Source: Hymenobacter sp.
Lineage (GTDB): Bacteria; Bacteroidota; Bacteroidia; Cytophagales; Hymenobacteraceae
Length of the DNA stretch: 19,517 nucleotides
Direction of reading: 5' to 3'
Assembly: GCA_025362615.1 (NCBI GenBank)
Contig: JANYFQ010000536.1
Coordinates: 1 to 19,517 of the forward strand
The notes below the pieces were generated by a model. The model worked only from the letters and a program-made list of their open reading frames with translations, was not told the origin of the DNA and made no database searches. Position 1 is the stretch's first letter; each line of letters begins with the position of its first letter. This document shows positions 7,340 through 13,009 of this stretch, piece after piece. A program made the translations under genes and the position numbers.

Positions 7340-7801
7340 TCAGCGATGAAACTGATGGGCAGCGTACACATCACCCGCACTGGCCGGCCCTGGTGCTGCG
7401 CCGGCCCAGGCTGGCATGAGCCACACCACGCGCAGGGCTTCGTCGTCGAGCCCGTAACCCAGGCCGCGCGACACGTGTACGTCCTGCACCTTGCCCGTGG
7501 TGCCCAGCACGAAGGTGACGAAAACCTTGCCCGAGAGCTTGCGTTGCAGCGCCTGCGGCGGGTAGCGCAACGCCCGGCGAATGTAGGCCGCCAGCGCCGC
7601 CTCGCCGCCCACAAAACGAGGCCGCACGTCGGTGAAGGCATACACGGAATCGGGGTTCGGCGCGGCGGCCGATACCGGCAGCCGGGCCACGGTTCCGGTT
7701 GGCGCAAGGGGCTGGGGGCCGCTTTGGGGCGGCCGGGCGGTGGCCAGCCCAGCCGTGGCAATCGATAAAGCAAGTACCCCAAACAGACGCAGTGGTTTCA
7801 T
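7340..7801 (-). CDS. periplasmic TonB C-terminal-domain protein with frameshifted 3' end
   Basis: 153 residues as written. The signal peptide is MKPLRLFGVLALSIATAGLA, then TA; the TonB_C domain covers about residues 60-145 with 'LRYPPQALQRKLSGKVFVTF', 'TTGKVQDVHVSRGLGYGLDDEALRVVWLMPAW'. It is closely similar to the paralogue at 6645-7220 up to MPAW. After that the frame reads 'AGAAPGPASAGDVYAAHQFHR', which is not TonB_C, while the neighbouring frame reads 'QGRPVRVMCTLPISFIAE' and stops at 7336, matching the paralogue's 'DGQPVRVNCTLPINF'. A frameshift between about 7388 and 7406 therefore splits the gene; two bases (or five, for equal length) appear missing. It is either a real mutation removing the last strand or an error in a GC-rich run. 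The intact gene would be 7336-7801. Confidence 0.8.
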   Translation of the reverse strand: MKPLRLFGVLALSIATAGLATARPPQSGPQPLAPTGTVARLPVSAAAPNPDSVYAFTDVRPRFVGGEAALAAYIRRALRYPPQALQRKLSGKVFVTFVLGTTGKVQDVHVSRGLGYGLDDEALRVVWLMPAWAGAAPGPASAGDVYAAHQFHR

Positions 7802-7840
7802 AAAGTAGCGTTGGCAAAAGCGCAGGGGCTAACCAACTTG

Positions 7841-7848
7841 CAAAGATA
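7841..7848 (-). promoter_or_regulatory. -7 promoter element for the TonB-like gene at 7801
   Basis: On the minus strand this reads TATCTTTG, an exact match to the Bacteroidota TAnnTTTG -7 element, 39 nt upstream of the ATG. No matching -33 TTG at the usual spacing was seen. Confidence 0.5.
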
Positions 7849-8012
7849 CCACCGGACGCAGGGGCTTAATGTGTTGGGAAAGTTATATTTTTAGGCCCGT
7901 GATTTCGTTTGCACGGCCGGTTGGCAGTGGGCGGAGACTGCGATTTTTTGATTCTTCTCGAATTGATGCGTCAAAACTGAGGGACTGAGGAAGGGTGCCA
8001 AGCTTTCTGCTG

Positions 8013-8040
8013 CTTTCTTTCCGGGTTCTTTCTTTCCGGG
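8013..8040 (+). repeat. tandem 13-bp direct repeat upstream of the methyltransferase gene
   Basis: CTTTCTTTCCGGG occurs at 8013-8025 and again at 8028-8040, a 15-bp period, ending 12 bp before the candidate -7 element of the methyltransferase. The position fits an operator, but no regulator gene is nearby and a chance pyrimidine-tract duplication is possible. Confidence 0.55.
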
Positions 8041-8051
8041 CAGCGCCGCCC

Positions 8052-8059
8052 GAACTTTG
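8052..8059 (+). promoter_or_regulatory. -7 promoter element candidate for the methyltransferase gene
   Basis: GAACTTTG differs from TAnnTTTG only at the first fixed base and lies 6 nt before the ATG at 8066. If used, the transcript would be leaderless or nearly so. Confidence 0.35.
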
Positions 8060-8065
8060 CGGGTG

Positions 8066-9667
8066 ATGAAAGTAAAAGAAAAGAACAAGCTGGGTCAGTA
8101 TTTTACCCCGGCTTACATAGCCGATTTTATGGTGGCCCTGGCCACGGTGGGGCCAGAGGCCGACGTGCTAGAGCCCTCGTGCGGCGAAGGCGTTTTTCTG
8201 GACGCGCTGCACCGGCAGGGCTACGAACGCGTGACTGGCATCGAGATTGACCCCGACCTGCCCGCGTTGCGGCACGCGGCGCAGGTGCGGGTGGGCAGCT
8301 TTGTGAGCTACGCCCCCGGCCACGGCTACGACCTCATCATTGGCAACCCGCCCTACATTCGCTGGAAAAATCTGGAAGCTGAGTTGAAGGATGAACTGGC
8401 CGGCTCGGCCCTCTGGAACCGCTACTGCAACCGCCTCTGCGACTATTCGAGCGTGTTCATCCTCAAAGCCGTGGAGTTGTTGTGCGCGGGGGGCGAGCTG
8501 ATTTTCATCACCCCCGAGTACTGGCTCAACACCACCCACGCCGCCACCACGCGGGCCTACCTGCTGGCCCACGGCGTGTTGGAGGCCGTGTATTTGTTCG
8601 GCGAGGCCCCGTTTTTCGCCGGCGCCTCGGTGTCGACGGTGGTGTTTAAGTACGTGAAGCGGCGCGGCTCCCAACCCCTGGCCGTGGTGCGTTGCGCCGA
8701 GCAGCGGCGCTGGACCCCGGCCCTGCTCGCAGCCCTGCGGCGGGCCGAGCCACTACCGGGCGTCAGCTACTTCGAGTTGCCCCAGTTCAAGGGTGGGGAA
8801 AGCTGGGTGCTGCAACCCGCCGCCGAAGCGGCGGCCTTCCGGCACTACGAGCGGCAATGTGCGCCCCCGGCCAGCAAAAGCGGTGCCCAAACCAGCCTCT
8901 TTGCCTCCCGCACGGCCTACACTTGCGTGGGCGACCTGTGCCACGTAGCCAACGGCATGGTCAGCGGCCTTGACGCCGCCTTTCAACTCCCCAATGACCT
9001 GGCTTTGAACGACCTCGAAGCGAAATTTATCATCACCGTAGCCAAAGCCAAACACCTGGCTCCTTTTGCGCCCACGGGCGCGGTGCGCTACCTGCTGCTA
9101 CCCACCGGGGCCGTGGCTTCGGAGCAGGAGTTGGCCGCTCACTATCCGGCTTTTTTTGCCCATTTGGCCCCGTATAGGACGCAACTGGCGGCCCGCTACG
9201 CTTACCCCACCCCGGCGGCATATTGGGAATGGTCGTTTCTGCGCAACCACGCCCTGCTGGCCCGCCCCGAACCCCGCCTGCTGGTGCCCTGCAAGGAACG
9301 CGTGACGAACAAAGACTACTTCCGCTTCGCCTACGCCGAAGCGGGCATTTTTGCTACCCAAGACGTAACGGCGCTGGTGCTCAAGCCCGGCGTGCGCGAA
9401 TCGTTGCCCTACGTGCTGGCTATGCTCAACCATCCGCGCGTGTTTGCTTGGCTATCAGCCAACGGCGTGGTGAAAGGCGGCATCGTCGAGTTCTCCGAGA
9501 AGCCAATTAACAGCATTCCGTTGCGCCGCATCGATTGGCAGGTGGCGCGGGAAGTGGCGCTGCACGCGGCCATTACGCAAACGTGCGCGGCCGTGATTGC
9601 CGACGGAACGGGCCGGGCCGATTTGCTGGCTGAGCTGCACCGGATGACGGAGAATTTGCTAGGCTAA
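8066..9667 (+). CDS. Type II N6-adenine DNA methyltransferase, predicted to protect GTYRAC
   Basis: 533 residues from the ATG at 8066 (MKVKEKNKLGQYFTP); a TTG at 8057 would add three residues. Motif X is GQYFTP (10-15), the SAM-binding motif I is VLEPSCGEGVFL (34-45), the acidic motif II is GIEIDPD (58-64), and the catalytic motif IV is NPPY (94-97) followed by IRW. This order is that of gamma-type adenine methyltransferases. The C-terminal half (about 200-533) should hold target recognition and contains 'RLLVPCKERVTNKDYFRFAY' and 'GVVKGGIVEFSEKPINSIPL', seen in TaqI/Eco57I-type relatives. It faces the HincII-like endonuclease and overlaps it by 9 bp at the 3' end, so it is the cognate protector; from HincII biology the product would be N6-methyladenine in GTYRAC. 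The target is inferred from the partner, not from this sequence. Confidence 0.92.
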   Translation: MKVKEKNKLGQYFTPAYIADFMVALATVGPEADVLEPSCGEGVFLDALHRQGYERVTGIEIDPDLPALRHAAQVRVGSFVSYAPGHGYDLIIGNPPYIRWKNLEAELKDELAGSALWNRYCNRLCDYSSVFILKAVELLCAGGELIFITPEYWLNTTHAATTRAYLLAHGVLEAVYLFGEAPFFAGASVSTVVFKYVKRRGSQPLAVVRCAEQRRWTPALLAALRRAEPLPGVSYFELPQFKGGESWVLQPAAEAAAFRHYERQCAPPASKSGAQTSLFASRTAYTCVGDLCHVANGMVSGLDAAFQLPNDLALNDLEAKFIITVAKAKHLAPFAPTGAVRYLLLPTGAVASEQELAAHYPAFFAHLAPYRTQLAARYAYPTPAAYWEWSFLRNHALLARPEPRLLVPCKERVTNKDYFRFAYAEAGIFATQDVTALVLKPGVRESLPYVLAMLNHPRVFAWLSANGVVKGGIVEFSEKPINSIPLRRIDWQVAREVALHAAITQTCAAVIADGTGRADLLAELHRMTENLLG

Positions 9668-10432
9668 GTATTTGAGAAAGGGAGCAATATGCTTTGCTTC
9701 GGCCTTGCCCAGCCAAATGCGGGCCGAGGCTACGTAGTGCCGCAGGTAGTCGGTGGCCCAGGCAGCTACTCCTGCGCTGTACGATTGGTCGAGCGCGGCC
9801 ACATCCACTTGCACTTGATAACCAGCCGTCCAGTTGATGTAGAGACGGGCGGGTGGCGTACGAAACAGGTGCTTGAAGTAGGCCCGCCCGCATACCAACT
9901 CGGTGCCCTGCGCTTCCCAATCAATGCCGACATAGGTAATAACAAGGTTGTCGTACTCCTCATTGTCAAGCATGATGGCGCACATCTGGGCCAGCTTGTA
10001 GCCCGAAATGATGTTGGGTGGCTGCGCCTTTTTGTGCATGGCCCGCGTTTTTACGTCGATGATTTCATACGACTGGTCGTCGGTTAGCAGCACGTCGGCC
10101 GTGTCGTCCTGCTTTTCCTCGAACGGAACTGTTTCGGCCCAGCTTCGGGTGCTCTCTTTGCCCCGGCTCAGCAAGAACAACACGGCCCGCGCATCCAGCA
10201 ACGCGTGGCGTTGGGCATAGGTAACGGCCCCGCTGTTTCTGGAATACAACGCGTTGAGGAACTCGAACTGCCGGAAAGTTTGCCCCGGATGTTTCTCTTT
10301 GAGCGCCTCGTATACATGACGGTCGAACGGCTCGCCGGCCGCGTGGCCCGAGATGGTGCCCGTTGTGTTGGGCCGGGGCACCCGCGCGCCCACCAAACCG
10401 GCCACCAGGGCTACGTAATCGATGTTCATCAT
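9659..10432 (-). CDS. Type II restriction endonuclease, HincII family (predicted GTYRAC)
   Basis: 257 residues from the ATG at 10432, or 256 from the adjacent ATG at 10429; HincII has 258. Remembered HincII blocks recur in order: 'SGHAAGEPF' (28-36), 'FLLSRGK' (86-92), 'FEEKQDDTADVLL' (104-116), 'IDVKTR' (125-130), 'AQPPNIISGYKLAQMCA' (136-152), 'LYINW' and a C-terminal 'FLKYL'. The catalytic triad of HincII (D114, D127, K129) corresponds to Asp113, Asp126 and Lys128. The Gln that HincII inserts between bases (Q138) corresponds to Gln137. The enzyme should therefore be an active blunt cutter of GTYRAC. The stop codon lies inside the last codons of the methyltransferase on the other strand. 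In lines I sampled its GC (about 53-63%) is lower than in flanking genes, which suggests transfer. Confidence 0.95.
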   Translation of the reverse strand: MMNIDYVALVAGLVGARVPRPNTTGTISGHAAGEPFDRHVYEALKEKHPGQTFRQFEFLNALYSRNSGAVTYAQRHALLDARAVLFLLSRGKESTRSWAETVPFEEKQDDTADVLLTDDQSYEIIDVKTRAMHKKAQPPNIISGYKLAQMCAIMLDNEEYDNLVITYVGIDWEAQGTELVCGRAYFKHLFRTPPARLYINWTAGYQVQVDVAALDQSYSAGVAAWATDYLRHYVASARIWLGKAEAKHIAPFLKYLA

Positions 10433-10436
10433 GGCC

Positions 10437-10444
10437 CAAAGCTA
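10437..10444 (-). promoter_or_regulatory. -7 promoter element for the endonuclease gene
   Basis: On the minus strand this reads TAGCTTTG, an exact TAnnTTTG match, only 4 nt from the ATG at 10432. Transcription would begin at or about the start codon, giving a leaderless mRNA. If so, the second ATG at 10429 could be the working start. Confidence 0.5.
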
Positions 10445-10486
10445 CGGCTGCTGGCAATTACCCGCCCCCATCCATCGCCCGCGCCC

Positions 10487-10494
10487 GACCTTTG
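10487..10494 (+). promoter_or_regulatory. -7 promoter element candidate for the CvfB-like gene
   Basis: GACCTTTG differs from TAnnTTTG at one fixed base and lies 34 nt before the ATG at 10529. Between them, 10501-10519 is a short TTCATTC-type tandem repeat. Confidence 0.35.
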
Positions 10495-10528
10495 CCCGGC
10501 TCATTCTTCATTCTTCATTTCTGACCAG

Positions 10529-11356
10529 ATGCGCCTCGGCCATTACAACGACCTCGAAGTAGCCCGCGAAACCAGCATCGGCCTCTACCTGACCTCCGAC
10601 GATGGCGATTTGCTGCTGCCCGAAAAGTACGTGCCCGTGGGCACCCGCGTCGGCGACGTGCTCCGGGTGTTCGTCTACCGCGACTCGGAAGACCGGCTGA
10701 TTGCCACCACCTTGCAGCCCTTCGCCACGGCCGACAGCTTCGCTGCCCTCACTGTGCGCGACCACGGCCCCAACGGCGCGTACCTGGATTGGAACCTCGA
10801 AAAAGAGCTGCTGCTGCCCTACGCCAACCAACGCCGCGACCTGCGCCTGGGCGAGCGCGTGTTCGTGTACGTGTACCTGGACGAGGAAAGCGACCGACTG
10901 GTGGCCTCCACCAAGTGGAAGCAGTTTTTGAGCGACGAGCCCTTCGTGGGCGAGCCCGGCGACACGGTGCGCCTGCTGGTGGCCGACGAAACGGAGCTGG
11001 GCTACCCCGTCATCGTGAACGGCGCGCACCAGGGCTTGCTGTTTCATAATGAAGTGTTTCGGCCGCTGCGGCTGGGCGAGGAGCTACCCGGTTTTCTGCG
11101 TCAAATCCGGGCCGACGGCAAGCTCGACGTGCGCCTGCAACCCGAAGGCTACGCCGCCGTGGACGGGGCCACCGCCGCCGTGCTCGCGGCCCTGCGGGCC
11201 GCCCCCGCCGGCCGCCTGCCCCTGGGCGACAAAAGCCTGGCCGAAGACGTGTACCGCCGCGTGGGCCTGAGCAAAAAAGTCTTCAAAAAGGTGCTGGGGG
11301 CACTCTACCGGCAAGGGTTGGTGACGCTGGGGCCGGAAGAAACGGTGCTGAAGTAG
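10529..11356 (+). CDS. cvfB: CvfB/YitL-like S1-domain RNA-binding protein
   Basis: 275 residues from the ATG at 10529; the frame is open upstream to 10205 but overlaps the endonuclease on the other strand. The opening 'LGHYNDLEVARETSIGLYLTSDDGDLLLPEKYVP...GDVLRVFVYRDSEDRLIATTL' is the typical CvfB N-terminal S1-like domain. A second S1 unit covers about 72-135 ('GAYLDWNLEKELLLPYANQ', 'VFVYVYLDEESDRLVAS'), a third about 150-215 ('GYPVIVNGAHQGLLFHNEVF'). The C-terminal 'LPLGDKSLAEDVYRRVGLSKKVFKKVLGALYRQGLV' is the winged helix of the family. It is a cytoplasmic RNA-binding protein; in staphylococci CvfB affects virulence and gene expression, and its role here is unknown. It is divergent from the restriction gene and probably not part of that system. 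Confidence 0.85.
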   Translation: MRLGHYNDLEVARETSIGLYLTSDDGDLLLPEKYVPVGTRVGDVLRVFVYRDSEDRLIATTLQPFATADSFAALTVRDHGPNGAYLDWNLEKELLLPYANQRRDLRLGERVFVYVYLDEESDRLVASTKWKQFLSDEPFVGEPGDTVRLLVADETELGYPVIVNGAHQGLLFHNEVFRPLRLGEELPGFLRQIRADGKLDVRLQPEGYAAVDGATAAVLAALRAAPAGRLPLGDKSLAEDVYRRVGLSKKVFKKVLGALYRQGLVTLGPEETVLK

Positions 11357-11362
11357 CAGCAA

Positions 11363-11491
11363 TGGTCGGGCGAATCGCCCGGAGGGCTTCGTCCGGCCGC
11401 TTTTCGCTGCACGGCTCGCGTGAGCGTGTCGTGCGGGGGCAGCATACGCCCCACTGGTCGGACGAAGCCTTTCGGGCGATTCGCCCGACCA
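11363..11491. repeat. long inverted repeat element between the CvfB-like gene and the PD-(D/E)XK gene
   Basis: The arm at 11364-11395 and the arm at 11459-11490 are complementary at 30 of 32 positions, extending one more base outward. Each arm also holds its own near-palindrome (CGGGCGA-N-TCGCCCG). The 63-nt centre contains a further nested hairpin (GCACG-GCTC-GCGT-GAGC-GTGT-CGTGC). The right arm begins TGGTCGG and ends CCGACCA, so it can fold alone. The element starts 7 bp after the CvfB-like stop. There is no T-run. It may be a REP-like repeat or a MITE-like remnant that also blocks readthrough. Confidence 0.85.
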
Positions 11492-11520
11492 GTGCCCTGG
11501 GGCAGCTTGCGTTGCCGCCG

Positions 11521-11528
11521 TAACTTTA
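11521..11528 (+). promoter_or_regulatory. -7 promoter element candidate for the gene at 11554
   Basis: TAACTTTA matches TAnnTTTG except for the last base and lies 25 nt before the ATG. Confidence 0.35.
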
Positions 11529-11553
11529 CCAGCAGACTTTCGCTTCCGTACCC

Positions 11554-12153
11554 ATGCAAATTTTCAGTCAGGTGTCGTTTCAGGACCTGGAACAGGTGTA
11601 CCAGGTAGAAGTGAAGGCGCAGGAGTTTTTGCCGGAGTTGGCGGCGCTGGCCGCCCCGGAGTGGCTGGTAGCCTACTTGGCCGTTAATGCGAAATCGGCG
11701 GCCCAAACGCGGTCGGAAAAGGCCATTTCGGAAGACCTGATTGCGCCCGTGCTGCGGGCCGTGCAAGTGGGGCACGCCAGCGAGGTGGGCCTGTTTTCGG
11801 GCGAACCGCTGACGGACGGGGAACTGACGGGCGTATGCGATTTCATCCTTACCGGTTCGCCCGACGCTTATTTGCTGAAGGCACCGCTGCTGGTGGTGGT
11901 CGAGGCCAAGAAGCAGGAACTGAGCGGCGGCATCGCGCAGTGCGTGGCCGAAATGGTGGCCGCCCGGCACCTCAACGAGCGGGCCGGGCTGCCCTTCGGG
12001 GCCATGTACGGCTGCGTGACGACGGGCAACCAGTGGCAGTTTCTGCGCCTGCGCGGCCCACTGGCCCAAGCCGACCCCCGGGTGTTTTACCTCTCGGAGC
12101 TGGGGCTGGTGCTGGGGGCTTTTGGGTGGATTATCGGGCAGTTTCGGCGGTAG
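11554..12153 (+). CDS. PD-(D/E)XK nuclease-like protein, HsdR N-terminal-type fold
   Basis: 199 residues. The layout fits a PD-(D/E)XK domain: an N-terminal helix with Glu ('SEKAISEDLIAPVL', Glu55/Glu60), Asp96 in 'LTGVCDFILTG', Glu117-x-Lys119 in 'LLVVVEAKK', then the helix with Gln129 ('GGIAQCVAEMVAA') and a strand 'MYGCVTTGNQWQFLRLRG'. This is the pattern of the endonuclease domain of Type I HsdR subunits and of stand-alone relatives often annotated as hypothetical. No helicase or HsdM/HsdS partner is present, so a restriction role is not supported. There is no signal peptide, so it is cytoplasmic. It has its own likely -7 box and is followed 62 bp on by an unrelated oxidoreductase. The fold is fairly clear, the function unknown. 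Confidence 0.7.
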   Translation: MQIFSQVSFQDLEQVYQVEVKAQEFLPELAALAAPEWLVAYLAVNAKSAAQTRSEKAISEDLIAPVLRAVQVGHASEVGLFSGEPLTDGELTGVCDFILTGSPDAYLLKAPLLVVVEAKKQELSGGIAQCVAEMVAARHLNERAGLPFGAMYGCVTTGNQWQFLRLRGPLAQADPRVFYLSELGLVLGAFGWIIGQFRR

Positions 12154-12215
12154 CGGGTTTGGGCCAGCGCGGGTGCTGGGCCACCCTTTTGCCCGCCCCG
12201 CCCGTACTTCGCCCC

Positions 12216-12857
12216 ATGAAAACTGCTTTACTTGCCGGGGCTACCGGCCTCATCGGCTCGCAGCTGCTGCCGCTTTTGCTGGCTTCGGAACGCTACGGCA
12301 AGGTGGTGGTGGTGGGGCGGCGGGCGGTGGCCGTGCAGCATCCTAAGCTGGTGCAGGTCATCACAGAGCTCGACCGGCTGGCCGACGTGCGCCTGCAACT
12401 CATTGCCGACGACGTGTTTTGCTGCCTGGGCACCACCATCAAGCAGGCCGGCTCGAAGGAGGCTTTTTACGCCGTCGATTACCTGGCCGTGGTGACGCTG
12501 GCGGCCCTCACGGCGGGCAATTTTGCCGGGCAGCTGCTGGTGGTGAGCAGCCTGGGGACCGACGAAAAAAGCCGGGTGTTTTACAGCCGCACGAAGGGCG
12601 AGATGGAGGCCGCCGTGCGGGAGCTGCCGTTTCGGGCGGTGCATTTGTTTCGGCCCTCGCTGCTGCTGGGGGCGCGGGCGCAGCCGCGCCTGGGCGAGCG
12701 GGTGGGGGCGGTGCTGCTGGGCCTGGCCCGGCCGCTGCTGGTGGGCGGGCTGCGGAAGTACCGGCCGGTGGCGGGCAGCGCCGTGGCCGCGGCCATGCTG
12801 CGGGCGGCGGAGGACGACGGCGGCGGGGTGCAGGTGCATGAGGGCCTTTTCCAATGA
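12216..12857 (+). CDS. TIP30/HTATIP2-like NAD(P)-binding Rossmann oxidoreductase
   Basis: 213 residues from the ATG at 12216, which opens straight into the nucleotide-binding strand and glycine loop 'LLAGATGLIGSQLL' (GxxGxxG). 'VVGRRAV' at the end of strand 2 fits NADP binding. 'VFCCLGTTIKQAGSKEAFYAVDY' and 'VVSSLGTDEKSRVFYSRTKGEME' are characteristic of TIP30-like atypical short-chain dehydrogenases: Ser111/Ser112, Tyr123 and Lys127 give the S...YxxxK site. 'LFRPSLLLG' and 'RKYRPVAGSAVAAAML' complete the family pattern. It is soluble and cytoplasmic, substrate unknown. Its stop codon lies inside the left end of a terminal inverted repeat (12851-12858). Confidence 0.85.
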   Translation: MKTALLAGATGLIGSQLLPLLLASERYGKVVVVGRRAVAVQHPKLVQVITELDRLADVRLQLIADDVFCCLGTTIKQAGSKEAFYAVDYLAVVTLAALTAGNFAGQLLVVSSLGTDEKSRVFYSRTKGEMEAAVRELPFRAVHLFRPSLLLGARAQPRLGERVGAVLLGLARPLLVGGLRKYRPVAGSAVAAAMLRAAEDDGGGVQVHEGLFQ

Positions 12858-13009
12858 GTAAATGAGTGGATGAGCGACTGAGTGAATTGATAGTGCGCTG
12901 ACGCAAGGTGGCGCACTGCCCACTGTCAATTCACTCATCTACTCATTCGCTCATTCACTCATTCACTCATTCACTCATTCACTCACTCACTCACTCACTC
13001 ACTCATTGG
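12851..13009. repeat. hairpin element with TCATTCAC/TCAC microsatellite arm
   Basis: The ends CCAATGAG (12851-12858) and CTCATTGG (13002-13009) are perfect inverted repeats. Inside, GAGTGAATTGA on the left pairs with TCAATTCACTC on the right (from 12926), and the centre has a GTGCGC/GCGCAC pair. The right arm is a microsatellite of about 75 bp (12931-13008): 8-bp TCATTCAC-type units turning into 4-bp TCAC units. The left arm is a shorter degenerate copy of the same units in reverse (TAAATGAG, TGGATGAG, CGACTGAG). The left end contains the stop codon of the gene ending at 12857. Confidence 0.85.

Noticed and set aside
7891..8088. 65-residue minus-strand frame overlapping the start of the methyltransferase, considered as a controller protein
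   Set aside because: It has no helix-turn-helix pattern, is Lys/Ala-rich, and covers the promoter and first codons of the methyltransferase; not a credible C protein.
10501..10519. TTCATTC tandem repeat before the CvfB-like gene, considered as a CRISPR or operator
   Set aside because: About 19 bp of a 7-bp unit without spacers; such TTCATTC runs are ordinary in Bacteroidota intergenic DNA.
11554..12153. PD-(D/E)XK protein as a third component of the restriction-modification system
   Set aside because: It is separated by the CvfB-like gene and a repeat element, has its own promoter-like motif, and HincII systems need only R and M.
12931..13008. TCATTCAC array considered as a CRISPR array
   Set aside because: Units are 4-8 bp, contiguous and without unique spacers; it is a microsatellite arm of a hairpin.
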